From a virus, in IMG/VR virus record IMGVR_UViG_3300005436_000501, positions 62,001-126,000 of that record: a stretch of DNA of 64,000 nt; one strand, written 5' to 3'. Numbering within the stretch: position 1 is the first letter of the stretch; every line of letters begins with the position of its first letter. Shown here piece after piece: positions 33,997-40,599 of this stretch. The position numbers were made by a program, and so were the translations under genes. The notes under the pieces were generated by a model, which was not told the origin of the DNA, searched no databases, and saw only the letters and a program-made list of their open reading frames with translations.

Positions 33997-34278
33997 TCAG
34001 TTCGCTCCGGCGCAGAGGCGTTCGTCGGGTTCGAGCGGCCGGGCCGGCAGCACGAACGTGCAGGCGCCGAGTTGCGCGATGCGTTCACCGGCGGGCCACC
34101 AGGGCGGGCCGTCGTTCTCTTGGCCTTCGGGTACGGCGACGCGGCCCTCGTACCAGGGCGTGTTGTCTTGCAGGGTGTGGCCGCAGGCGGCGCAGGTTTG
34201 GACGGGTCCGACGGGTGGGGCGGCGGTGTGCACGGTCCACGGCTCGTCGTCGGGGTCCTGGATCGCGGCGCGCGTCAC
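33997..34278 (-). CDS. Small zinc-knuckle protein
   Basis: 93 residues from GTG at 34278, four-base overlap with the preceding gene. QTCAACGHTLQDNTPWYEGR has one CxxC followed by further Cys (GACTF, ERLCAGAN), a likely zinc knuckle. No family recognised. Confidence 0.55.
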   Translation of the reverse strand: MTRAAIQDPDDEPWTVHTAAPPVGPVQTCAACGHTLQDNTPWYEGRVAVPEGQENDGPPWWPAGERIAQLGACTFVLPARPLEPDERLCAGAN

Positions 34279-34712
34279 GTCTCCGCGATCCGCATCTCGG
34301 CGACCGCGTACCGGAACAGCGCGGTGCGGAAGCTCTGGCCGTCTTGCGTGGGGACGGCTTTGCCGCGTCCGATCGGCTTGCCGTCGGCGTCGACCAGTCG
34401 CTCCAGGGTTGCGGTCGTGACTCCGCGCGGGTCGACGTTGACGCGCAGGTTGAGCACGTCGGCGGTCCACTGCTCGCCGGTGTCGGCGTCCGCGACCACG
34501 ACACCGAAGCCGGGAACGGCCAGTCCCGCCGGGCGGGGCCAGGTGATGACGACGCGTCCGGCGAGTTCGTCGGCGCGCGGGACCTCGCGTTGGCCGGGGC
34601 AGTCCCGGTCGACGATGACGGGGGTGACGCTCACGCTGATCGGGTCGAGCGGGCGGCAGACGCAGTCCGGGCCGTGCTGGGTGCCGACGACGGCTTGGAC
34701 TTCGCGCGCCAT
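34275..34712 (-). CDS. Conserved hypothetical protein
   Basis: 145 residues starting MAREVQAVVGTQHGPDCVCR. The middle (RVVITWPRPAGLAVPGFGVV, DLRVN-type strand RVNVDPRGVTTATLERLVD) resembles a small beta-barrel accessory. Overlaps neighbours by 1 and 4 bases. No function recognised. Confidence 0.55.
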   Translation of the reverse strand: MAREVQAVVGTQHGPDCVCRPLDPISVSVTPVIVDRDCPGQREVPRADELAGRVVITWPRPAGLAVPGFGVVVADADTGEQWTADVLNLRVNVDPRGVTTATLERLVDADGKPIGRGKAVPTQDGQSFRTALFRYAVAEMRIAET

Positions 34713-35107
34713 CAGGCGGTGGCGGGTGTCGCGGCGAGGAACGCAGCCCACGCCTCGGGTGCGGCATGCCAGCGGCAACGGTCGGACCCGGGGATCGCGT
34801 GGCCGGTGCAGCCGGGTCCGTCGTTGGCCGGTTCGTCGCAGGGCCGGTGCGGTGCGGCGTCAAGCAGTCGCAGCGACTTCTTGGCGTTGACGCACCCCTG
34901 CCCGGAGGTGGGGATCGTGCCGGGCTTGCGGGGTCGCGCGGCCTTGGTGTCGGCGCGGCGTCGGCGGGTGCGGCGGGACTCTTCGCGCAGGGTGCGGGCG
35001 AACATCCCGGGCATGGCGCTGCGGGCCGGTTCGGGCTGCTCGACGACGGCGTGCGGCTGGATCATCGCCATCTTCGCGCGCAGCAGGAGCGTGTTCGGGC
35101 TCGCCAT
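34712..35107 (-). CDS. Basic Cys/His protein
   Basis: 131 residues starting MASPNTLLLRAKMAMIQPHA. The C-terminal part PCDEPANDGPGCTGHAIPGS..RCRWH looks like a zinc-binding fingerprint (C-C-H-C-H), and the middle is Arg/Lys-rich (REESRRTRRRRADTK). Nucleic-acid binding is likely. Directly precedes the Acb2-like gene in reverse order of transcription (downstream of it). Confidence 0.55.
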   Translation of the reverse strand: MASPNTLLLRAKMAMIQPHAVVEQPEPARSAMPGMFARTLREESRRTRRRRADTKAARPRKPGTIPTSGQGCVNAKKSLRLLDAAPHRPCDEPANDGPGCTGHAIPGSDRCRWHAAPEAWAAFLAATPATA

Positions 35108-35421
35108 CAGGCGTTCGCCTCCGGCTTCTCGTTGCGGGCGATCGCGGCGTTGGCCCACATGACGACCTGTTCGAGGTTCGTCAGGGCGAGCGAGCGTTCC
35201 CGTGACGGCGGGCACAGTCGATCGAGCAGGCAGGCGAGGTCGAGCCCGGCGGCGCGGATCTGCTCGTAGCGCTGGGGCTGGTCGCCGGTCGGCGGATGAT
35301 AGGTGAACCGGTTCGCCAGGTCGTCGCCGGTCGGCAACGGCACTGCCGCGACCGGATCTGCAGATCCGGAGTCCTTGAGTTCGTTGGGTGACACGGCGCC
35401 GGATGGGCTGGTCCCGCTCAA
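35107..35421 (-). CDS. Acb2/Tad1-hairpin family protein (DUF7681-like), predicted anti-CBASS sponge
   Basis: 104 residues from TTG at 35421 (GTG at 35394 possible). After a ~35-residue variable leader, the family core is plain: NRFTYHPPTGDQPQRYEQIR, then GLDLACLLDRLCP and SRERSLALTNLEQVVMWANA ending AAIARNE. This is the helical hairpin of the Acb2/Tad1 domain. Acb2 of Pseudomonas phages binds cyclic di- and trinucleotides and blocks CBASS immunity; Tad1 relatives sponge Thoeris signals. It lies in an operon of small accessory genes behind the packaging module, a typical place for anti-defence genes. Ligand preference cannot be read from sequence. Confidence 0.82.
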   Translation of the reverse strand: MSGTSPSGAVSPNELKDSGSADPVAAVPLPTGDDLANRFTYHPPTGDQPQRYEQIRAAGLDLACLLDRLCPPSRERSLALTNLEQVVMWANAAIARNEKPEANA

Positions 35422-35422
35422 C

Positions 35423-35725
35423 TCAGGCGCCCTTGCCGGTCTCGGCGACGGCGGTCTCGACGTCGCTCACGGCTTCTGCGCCGAGCTTCGCGGCGTCCGC
35501 GCCGGCTTCGTGCTCGGCCGGGACGACACCCTGCGTCTCAGCAGTCGCTACGAGCTGGGCCGCATCGGCCTCGGCTTCGTGCTCAAGCACGGGCGCGTCG
35601 CCGCGCAGCTCCTCGTACACGTTCTTCGCTTGTCCGGCGAGGTGGTGGCCTTCGGCGTCGAGTGCCGCCCACAGGGCGCGGGCCTTGTCGAGGGCTGCCT
35701 CGTATGCGGCCTTCATCGCGGCCAT
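35423..35725 (-). CDS. Small acidic helical protein upstream of the Acb2-like gene
   Basis: 100 residues, almost wholly alpha-helical and Ala/Glu-rich (MAAMKAAYEAALDKARALWA, AGQAKNVYEELRGDAPVLEH). The stop is followed within two bases by the TTG of the Acb2-like gene, so the two are translationally linked. It could be a DNA-mimic-like inhibitor because it is strongly acidic, but this is a guess. Confidence 0.6.
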   Translation of the reverse strand: MAAMKAAYEAALDKARALWAALDAEGHHLAGQAKNVYEELRGDAPVLEHEAEADAAQLVATAETQGVVPAEHEAGADAAKLGAEAVSDVETAVAETGKGA

Positions 35726-35925
35726 CAGGTCTCCAGGGGTCTTGGTTTCGTGTCGCCGACCCGGCGGACGAGGACTTCGAGGTCGCGTCCGTCCCAGTCG
35801 CCGGCGAGCAGGAGGGTGGCGCCGTTGTCGACGACCCGGTGGATGCGTACCTGGATCTCGTCGAGGTGCGGGTCGTTGGATCTAACGGCGAGCAGGTCGC
35901 CCGCTCGTGGCGGTCGGTAGGCCAT
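35725..35925 (-). CDS. Small beta protein
   Basis: 66 residues (MAYRPPRAGDLLAVRSNDPH, then VRIHRVVDNGATLLLAGDWD). Strand-rich with a short SH3-like pattern. The stop overlaps the next start by one base. No family recognised. Confidence 0.55.
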   Translation of the reverse strand: MAYRPPRAGDLLAVRSNDPHLDEIQVRIHRVVDNGATLLLAGDWDGRDLEVLVRRVGDTKPRPLET

Positions 35926-35945
35926 GGGGTCTCCGGCCGGGCGGG

Positions 35946-36173
35946 TTACCGGGCGAGCGTGTGCAGGATGTGCAGCAGGAGCGTCGAGAAGATCGAGAGT
36001 GCGTATTCGAGCGCTCCCAGCAGGATCAGGTTCAGGATGGCGAGGACCACCAGGGCGGCCAGCAGGAGGCGTTGCACGGTGGCGGCCGATCGTGCGCGGG
36101 CGGATCGGGTCAGGCCGGGCTGAGGATTCCGTCGCGCAGCCACCAGTGCCCGTCGCATTTGCCGCGGCGCCAC
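35946..36173 (-). CDS. Single-pass membrane peptide
   Basis: Up to 75 residues from GTG at 36173; a GTG at 36077 would give 43 residues and avoid a 64-base overlap with the upstream gene. Only the membrane part is convincing: QRLLLAALVVLAILNLILLG and ALSIFSTLLLHILHTLAR. It may be a small membrane effector or superinfection factor. Start uncertain. Confidence 0.45.
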   Translation of the reverse strand: MAPRQMRRALVAARRNPQPGLTRSARARSAATVQRLLLAALVVLAILNLILLGALEYALSIFSTLLLHILHTLAR

Positions 36174-36478
36174 GTCGGGCAGCCCAGTGACGGGGTGAGC
36201 GTCGGGCGTTCACGCGGGCCGGTCATGACCCAGCGCGGCGCATCCCACCCGGAGACCGGTTCGGTTCCGAGGGTGCCGCCCGCGCAGCCACCGCAGCCGG
36301 GGCAGATCCAGTCGAACTGGCCGCCCTGGATGTGAAGCAGTGTTTCGCCGGTGGCTGCGATGTGCCGAACGCGGGCGTCGTGGGGGTTTTCGCCCTCGGT
36401 GTGCTCGATCTGTTGGAGCCAGGCGATGCGGTCGACGTCCTCGGTGGTGACGTGCACCCGGTAGGAGCGCACGCTCAT
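36110..36478 (-). CDS. DUF6527-like Cys protein
   Basis: 122 residues (MSVRSYRVHVTTEDVDRIAW). FDWICPGCGGCAGG gives a zinc knuckle, and GPRERPTLTPSLGCPTWRRG with DGHWWLRDGILSP is the characteristic ending of DUF6527 proteins in phages. Function unknown. It overlaps the upstream gene by four bases. Confidence 0.65.
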   Translation of the reverse strand: MSVRSYRVHVTTEDVDRIAWLQQIEHTEGENPHDARVRHIAATGETLLHIQGGQFDWICPGCGGCAGGTLGTEPVSGWDAPRWVMTGPRERPTLTPSLGCPTWRRGKCDGHWWLRDGILSPA

Positions 36479-36801
36479 GACCCAAGCCGGGTGCCGTCGC
36501 CGTCCCACACGAACTCGGACACAGGGCGGTGCATGCGACAGGCGACGCAGTACGTTGCCCCATAGAAGCCGGGCTGCCGGGCGTACGTCTCGGCTAGCGC
36601 CTGCGACATGGTGGTGAGCGCGCCGCACGGCGGGGTCGCGCCGGTGTGCAGGTAGGAGCGGCGCACGGGGCGCACGAACCCCTTGGCGCGTTCGGCTTCG
36701 GACAGCACCAGGTACGCCTCGGCCTGCGGGGTGGGTTCGTCGTCGGCGCCGTGAGTGAGGCGCGGGTCGTCGGGGTCGGTCACCAGGTCGGCCACGGTCA
36801 C
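36475..36801 (-). CDS. Conserved phage protein with Cys pair
   Basis: 108 residues from GTG at 36801 (GAGGGAG site). QAEAYLVLSEAERAKGFVRP, PVRRSYLHTGATPPCGALTT and YGATYCVACRMHRPVSEFVW are a pattern shared by short actinophage proteins. It is the first gene of the leftward accessory operon, with strong intergenic hairpins immediately upstream. Confidence 0.65.
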   Translation of the reverse strand: MTVADLVTDPDDPRLTHGADDEPTPQAEAYLVLSEAERAKGFVRPVRRSYLHTGATPPCGALTTMSQALAETYARQPGFYGATYCVACRMHRPVSEFVWDGDGTRLGS

Positions 36802-36828
36802 TCCCTCACGGCAGCCAGGTACGAGGGT

Positions 36829-36860
36829 TTCCCGCGCGAGCTTTTGGAGGCGCGCGGGAA
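36829..36860. terminator. 10-bp perfect hairpin upstream of the accessory operon
   Basis: TTCCCGCGCG at 36829-36838 pairs with CGCGCGGGAA at 36851-36860 across a 12-base loop. Lies in the 150-base gap before the leftward operon starting at 36801. Confidence 0.5.
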
Positions 36861-36867
36861 GTTGGGG

Positions 36868-36928
36868 TCCGGCCGCCGGTCCGCGGGGTCCCCGCCTCGA
36901 CCCGGAGAAGCACGGACCGGCGGCCGGA
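36868..36928. repeat. 16-bp perfect inverted repeat with nested palindrome
   Basis: TCCGGCCGCCGGTCCG at 36868-36883 is perfectly complementary to 36913-36928. The loop begins with GCGGGGTCCCCGC (36883-36895), itself a palindrome, and a GAAGTT/AACTTC pair (36858-36863 and 36930-36935) extends the base of the stem. It could be a terminator of the gene at 36952, an RNA processing site or a protein-binding site; there is no T-run. Confidence 0.55.
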
Positions 36929-36951
36929 GAACTTCGGTTACTCGTCGCCGG

Positions 36952-37158
36952 TCAGCGCTGTGGCCGCCACACTTCAGCCAGCAGGACCAGGATGCTGAAC
37001 GCGCGCTTGGTCTCCACGTTGCCGTCGAAGAACCGGCCGTGGGCCAACGTGATCGCGTCGGGGTCGGCGCCTGCGCGGCGTGCGAGGGTGGACAGGTCGG
37101 CGAACGCGTCGATCATGCTGCGGCGGCCGTTGTTGAACCGGTCGCGGATCTCGTCCAT
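36952..37158 (-). CDS. Small helical protein
   Basis: 68 residues (MDEIRDRFNNGRRSMIDAFA, KRAFSILVLLAEVWRPQR). It looks like a small DNA- or protein-binding helix bundle. Its start codon is embedded in one arm of a GTCCATA/TATGGAC inverted pair, the same heptamer as the array at 62.1-62.3 kb, suggesting shared regulation. Confidence 0.6.
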   Translation of the reverse strand: MDEIRDRFNNGRRSMIDAFADLSTLARRAGADPDAITLAHGRFFDGNVETKRAFSILVLLAEVWRPQR

Positions 37159-37171
37159 ACCCTCTATGGAC
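37153..37171. promoter_or_regulatory. GTCCATA-N5-TATGGAC inverted pair at a start codon
   Basis: GTCCATA at 37153-37159 and TATGGAC at 37165-37171 flank five bases; the minus-strand ATG of the 68-residue gene lies inside the first arm. The half-site is identical to the nine-copy array at 62145-62331. A repressor bound here would block translation start and early elongation. Confidence 0.4.
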
Positions 37172-37237
37172 GTCGCACCGCGCGGGACTGTCCGGTGCGG
37201 ACTTGTTGACAGTCGGCGCCGTTACGGAAAAGCCGAA

Positions 37238-37259
37238 AGCCCCGCACGGTGGCGGGGCT
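37238..37259 (-). terminator. Terminator hairpin after the GIY-YIG gene
   Basis: AGCCCCGC, six-base loop, GCGGGGCT; on the minus strand it is followed by TTCGGCTTTTCC. It lies 34 bases beyond the stop of the leftward GIY-YIG gene. Confidence 0.65.
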
Positions 37260-37292
37260 TCGGTGGGCGCGTCGCGAGATCCGGCCGGAATC

Positions 37293-37952
37293 TCAAGCGG
37301 CGATGGACGGATTCTGCCCGTCCGCGGTGATCGGTTTTGCGCCAGCCTTCGCGCGCAGCTTGTTGATGTACTTGATCAGGTCCGGGCCGGGCGAGAACCA
37401 CTCGCCGTGCAGCCGCAGGTGACCGAACTTCGCATGGAGCGCTTCCTCGAGTTGCCGGTGACCCGGCTCGGTCGCAAGGATGGCCGCGTCGGCGAGGCTC
37501 TGGGCGCGCTTCTGCGGATCGATGCTGTAACCGATCTTGATGATCCGGTCGTGCCGCATGAAGTACACCTTGCTGAGAGCCTCGTGCTCAGCGCGGGAAT
37601 GTCCCGTCGCGAGTCGGGCCGAGGCCGCCAGCCGCGCAGCCTCCGCCGCGTCAAGGATCGCCTGCTCTTCCTCGCTGAGGGTTTCGCCGAGCGCCTTCCT
37701 GCGCATCAGGCCAGCCTTGTACTCGACGTCCCGGCCGAGAGAGAACTGGGTCTTGAGGCGCCGCGCGTGGTCTTCGCAAAGGGGTACGTCGTAGTCCCGC
37801 AGGCCAGCGAAGCGGCAGCCCTTCCATGCGCACTGCTCGGACGGCGCCACATCGGGGACGGTGATCGCGATCCGCGCGCCGCAGCCGCAGCGGAACGCCC
37901 CGCGACCCCGTAGCGCGTCAAGCGTCATCGCCCGGCCGCAGCCGCAGCGCAC
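37293..37952 (-). CDS. GIY-YIG (T5orf172/MUG113-like) endonuclease with zinc finger
   Basis: 219 residues from GTG at 37952; longer starts would run through the terminator at 38024-38052 and are unlikely. The N-terminus holds two zinc pairs (VRCGCGRAM, FRCGCGARI) and a further Cys/His set (CAWKGCRFAG, PLCEDHAR). The C-terminal ~85 residues are a GIY-YIG-type domain: KVYFMRHDRIIKIGYSIDPQ (the Y..IKIG motif with Arg after), a Glu in PGHRQLEEALHAKF, and HGEWFSPG. It stands alone between its own upstream hairpin and downstream terminator, the signature of a mobile free-standing endonuclease gene. It may also serve in host-DNA breakdown. Confidence 0.82.
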   Translation of the reverse strand: MRCGCGRAMTLDALRGRGAFRCGCGARIAITVPDVAPSEQCAWKGCRFAGLRDYDVPLCEDHARRLKTQFSLGRDVEYKAGLMRRKALGETLSEEEQAILDAAEAARLAASARLATGHSRAEHEALSKVYFMRHDRIIKIGYSIDPQKRAQSLADAAILATEPGHRQLEEALHAKFGHLRLHGEWFSPGPDLIKYINKLRAKAGAKPITADGQNPSIAA

Positions 37953-38023
37953 TGTGATCTCGCTGATCTGTACTCCCGCGATATGAATTGGCTCAGTCCC
38001 ATTATCGCAGGTCGGAGACGGCA

Positions 38024-38052
38024 GAGCGCCCCGCTTTAGGGGCGGGGCGCTC
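38024..38052 (-). terminator. Terminator hairpin between HTH gene and GIY-YIG gene
   Basis: GAGCGCCCCGC (38024-38034), seven-base loop, GCGGGGCGCTC (38042-38052): an 11-bp perfect stem. It closes the leftward HTH operon and isolates the endonuclease gene. Confidence 0.65.
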
Positions 38053-38143
38053 GATGCGGCACTCGGTCTCCGGAGTCGGCGCGCTAGGCGCCCGTCGAGT
38101 GCCGGAACCTGAAAGGGGCGCTGTGCACCCACTGTCCGCGAGG

Positions 38144-38383
38144 TTACGCCACGGGGCGCAACTTCGACAACATCTCATCGCGCCTGCGCTTGCGTGTCGC
38201 GGTCCTGCGGCGCTGGTCGCGCTCGACGCGCATCACGTCGGCGATCATCACGACCCTGCGGCCGTCCGCGGTCCGGTAGGCACTGAGCAGTTTGAGGTGG
38301 ATCCAGCGCTGGACGGTGCGCTCGCTGCGGCCGGTCTGCTCGGCGGCCTGAGCGAGGGTGACGGGGATGCCGGTCGGCTTCAC
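38144..38383 (-). CDS. Small HTH (excisionase/MerR-like) DNA-binding protein
   Basis: 79 residues from GTG at 38383, four-base overlap with the gene before it. VTLAQAAEQTGRSERTVQRW is a helix-turn-helix, LLSAYRTADGRRVVMIADVM the wing, and a very basic tail (RRRTATRKRRRDEM) ends it. The layout is that of MerR/Xis-type proteins. It may control the neighbouring early genes or assist recombination. Confidence 0.75.
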   Translation of the reverse strand: MKPTGIPVTLAQAAEQTGRSERTVQRWIHLKLLSAYRTADGRRVVMIADVMRVERDQRRRTATRKRRRDEMLSKLRPVA

Positions 38384-39201
38384 GCGGCCACGGCCGGTGC
38401 GACGTGTCCGCCGGTCAGCAACTGGATCAGCCACAGGTACTCGGTTTCCTGGTACAACCTGGCGCAGCCGCCGAGCCGTTCGCTGCATTCGACGTACCAG
38501 GCTTTGCCCGCGATGCCCTCTTCTTGGATGAGGGTGAGCATGTCGCAGCTCGGGCAGGGTGCGGGCAGGTGGCGCCGCACGGGCTTGTTCTTGACCATGG
38601 CGACGGCCACCCGGTGCAGCCGCCAGATCTCGGACGCGAAGTCGCCGGCGCACTCGGGGCGCTGGATCATCGCCGCGTAGTTGGTGTTGAGGTACTCGAC
38701 CGACGCGGCGAGGTCGGCTGCGGGGCCCCCGGTGTCGGCGGCGGCCTGGTGTCCGAGGTGATGCCGCAGGTCGTCTTCCCAGGTGGTGATGGTGCGGCGG
38801 ATCTCGTCCTGGTGGTCGGCGCCGGGGCTCGGGCTGGGGGGCACGTCGCTGCGTCCGCGGCGTTCCTCGTCGGCGCTGGCGGTTCTTGTGAGGAACTTGA
38901 CCGACCCGAGTGCTGTGTGGGCGAGGGGGAGTTCGCGCAGGGCTCCGCGGACGACGGCGGCGCATTTGCGGCACAGGACGGGTTCGCCGGGCCACGGTTC
39001 GATGTCGGGCGCCTGCGGTTCGGCGCCGGTGTACCCGGTTTCGGTCCAGCGGGCGGCGGCTTTGGTGTGGGCGTCGGTGGCTTCGCGCCAGCGGTTGTTG
39101 CAGCGGAAGACGCAGGGACCTTCGGAGGTGATGCGCGGTTCGGGTTCGGGGGCCGGTTCGGGCTGGGAGTGGATCCAGTACGGGCGTTGGTATCGTGGCA
39201 T
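38380..39201 (-). CDS. DUF7340/7341-like phage protein with zinc domains
   Basis: 273 residues starting MPRYQRPYWIHSQPEPAPEP. PVLCRKCAAVVRGALRELPL opens the folded part, the helical middle ends with EYLNTNYAAMIQRPECAGDF and IWRLHRVAVAMVKNK, and a zinc ribbon closes it (PCPSCDMLTLIQEEG, YVECSERLGGC). This architecture is frequent beside HTH genes in actinophages. Function unknown. A strong hairpin lies 55 bases upstream of its start. Confidence 0.7.
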   Translation of the reverse strand: MPRYQRPYWIHSQPEPAPEPEPRITSEGPCVFRCNNRWREATDAHTKAAARWTETGYTGAEPQAPDIEPWPGEPVLCRKCAAVVRGALRELPLAHTALGSVKFLTRTASADEERRGRSDVPPSPSPGADHQDEIRRTITTWEDDLRHHLGHQAAADTGGPAADLAASVEYLNTNYAAMIQRPECAGDFASEIWRLHRVAVAMVKNKPVRRHLPAPCPSCDMLTLIQEEGIAGKAWYVECSERLGGCARLYQETEYLWLIQLLTGGHVAPAVAA

Positions 39202-39256
39202 GGCGCGGCTCCCGGGCGTGCGGCTGTACCGTTGGGGAGTCGCCAGCGATCGTGTC

Positions 39257-39283
39257 GGGCGCCCCGCTGGTCACGGGGCGCCC
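39257..39283. terminator. 10-bp hairpin in the intergenic region
   Basis: GGGCGCCCCG (39257-39266), seven-base loop, CGGGGCGCCC (39274-39283). The 218-base gap 39202-39419 holds this and a second hairpin and no gene. Confidence 0.5.
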
Positions 39284-39370
39284 TCGTGCTGTTGGTGCGA
39301 GTGTGCTGGGTGTTGATCGGCCGTGCAACTTCGATCGGACACGCTCGGACGCGGCCTATCCTGGAACGAC

Positions 39371-39399
39371 GAACCCCGCCACTTCGGATGGCGGGGTTC
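39371..39399 (-). terminator. Terminator hairpin after the 85-residue gene
   Basis: GAACCCCGCCA, seven-base loop, TGGCGGGGTTC: 11-bp perfect stem 21 bases downstream of the leftward gene ending at 39420. The minus strand continues GTCGTTCC, so there is no T-run; termination in high-GC phages often lacks one. Confidence 0.6.
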
Positions 39400-39419
39400 G
39401 GCTTGCGTGCGGGGTACGG

Positions 39420-39677
39420 TCAGGCGTCTTTGGCGCTCTTGAGGTCGGCGACGACGGTGCGCGGGTCGACCGTGGTGGTGGCGAAGTTGTAGCGCCAGAT
39501 GTCCAGTGCCTGGCCGAACAGGACGCGGTCCCCGTCCAGGTCGATCGCTTCACGCCAGGTGGCTGCGGGGATCCCGGTCTCGGCTTCGAGGGTTTCGGCG
39601 AGCGCGTCGGCCATGCCGTCGGCGTAGGCGCTGGTGTCGGCGTGCATGTAAACGGTGATGTTCCGGTCGGTGGCCAT
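39420..39677 (-). CDS. Small conserved hypothetical protein
   Basis: 85 residues (ITVYMHADTSAYADGMADAL, AIDLDGDRVLFGQALDIWRY). Mixed alpha/beta with no recognised motif. Starts one base after the stop of the upstream gene, in a short early operon 40538 to 39420. Confidence 0.6.
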   Translation of the reverse strand: MATDRNITVYMHADTSAYADGMADALAETLEAETGIPAATWREAIDLDGDRVLFGQALDIWRYNFATTTVDPRTVVADLKSAKDA

Positions 39678-39678
39678 G

Positions 39679-40362
39679 TCAGTCGCCTTCCGTGGTCGGG
39701 GTGTCGCGGAGTTCGAGGTTGCTGGTCTCGTTGTTGCGCGGGTCGCCGTCGCGGTGGTGGACCTGCTTGCCGGACCTCCACGTCCCGGCCGCCCACTGCT
39801 CGATGTCGGCCAGGTCCCACAGCGGGGTGCGCCCGATGTGGCGGCGCGGTTTCGGCGCCTGGCCGCGGGCGACGTACCCGGTCCAGGTGCCCGGGGCGAT
39901 CGGGCGATCGTGCTCGCGCAGCCAGGTCAGGACCGTGTCGCGGGTCATGCCCGTGTCGGCCGCGCCCGCCTCCAGTGAGGGCACGGGTGCGGCGGGGTGC
40001 GCGCCGAGCGGATGCCAGTCGGGGGGGATGCGGCGGGCCTGCTGCTCGAGATATTCGGCGGGGCTCATCGTCGAGGTGGCGGGGTAGTCGGACCAGCCGC
40101 GCCAGGCGCGCCGCTCGGGTTGCGCGGCCTGCGCGTCGGTGTACCACAGGGCCCAGTCGGGGGCGGTGTCGCGGATGGGGCGGTCGCGCTGCACCCAGAT
40201 ATCCACGGCGGTGCGCAGCGGGGTGGCGGCGACGGCTTCGACCAGGGCGCGGGCGCGGGGGGTGAGGGTGTCGAGGTCGACGTCTTCGTAGAGGGCGGCC
40301 ACGGGGTTGCCGTCGTCGTCGGTGGTGTCGCGGCGCAGTTTGACGCGGACGGTGTTGCCCAT
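39679..40362 (-). CDS. HTH protein with C-terminal HNH-like motif
   Basis: 227 residues. The N-terminal ~115 residues are unknown (DVDLDTLTPRARALVEAVAA). Residues ~135-190 hold a DNA-binding segment (GMTRDTVLTWLREHDRPIAP, GRTPLWDLADIEQWAAGTW) like a phage excisionase/AlpA-type HTH. The last 22 residues, KQVHHRDGDPRNNETSNLEL, match the HNH/AP2-associated nuclease core (HH..D..NN...NL), but the rest of an HNH domain is absent. It may be a decayed HNH enzyme fused to an HTH, or a metal-binding DNA protein. Confidence 0.65.
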   Translation of the reverse strand: MGNTVRVKLRRDTTDDDGNPVAALYEDVDLDTLTPRARALVEAVAATPLRTAVDIWVQRDRPIRDTAPDWALWYTDAQAAQPERRAWRGWSDYPATSTMSPAEYLEQQARRIPPDWHPLGAHPAAPVPSLEAGAADTGMTRDTVLTWLREHDRPIAPGTWTGYVARGQAPKPRRHIGRTPLWDLADIEQWAAGTWRSGKQVHHRDGDPRNNETSNLELRDTPTTEGD

Positions 40363-40538
40363 CAGTCCTCCTGCTCGAGGCGCGCGGCTTCGGCGTCGAA
40401 GGGTTCGGCGAGGGTGACGGGGGTGTCGGTGCGGTAGGCGGTTTCGAGGAGTTCCTGGGGTCCGACGGCGGCGTAGTGGCCGGGGTGTCCGTAGCGGCGG
40501 CCGTCGGCGATTTTGACGGGGATGTCGGCGTTTTCCAT
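40362..40538 (-). CDS. Small leading gene of the early operon
   Basis: 58 residues from ATG at 40538 (MENADIPVKIADGRRYGHPG). The stop overlaps the next start by one base. A dyad operator lies ten bases upstream of the ATG, so this is the first gene of a controlled leftward operon. No family recognised. Confidence 0.6.
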   Translation of the reverse strand: MENADIPVKIADGRRYGHPGHYAAVGPQELLETAYRTDTPVTLAEPFDAEAARLEQED

Positions 40539-40547
40539 AACCCCAAG

Positions 40548-40587
40548 GTACAGCGTGAGGCTGTACAGTGCCAAGCTGTATGGCGGG
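40548..40587 (-). promoter_or_regulatory. Promoter and dyad operator of the early operon
   Basis: GTACAGC (40548-40554), five bases, GCTGTAC (40560-40566) is a perfect dyad; a third half-site GCTGTAT lies at 40575-40581. On the minus strand a TTGGCA-like -35 and a TACCTT-like -10 with about 18-base spacing overlap the dyad. A repressor here would block transcription of the 40538 operon. Confidence 0.5.
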
Positions 40588-40599
40588 TCGGGGGCGGAC

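Noticed and set aside
35354-35371. GGATCTGCAGATCC palindrome inside the Acb2-like gene as operator
   Set aside because: It lies within the coding leader, has no second copy seen and no promoter elements nearby.
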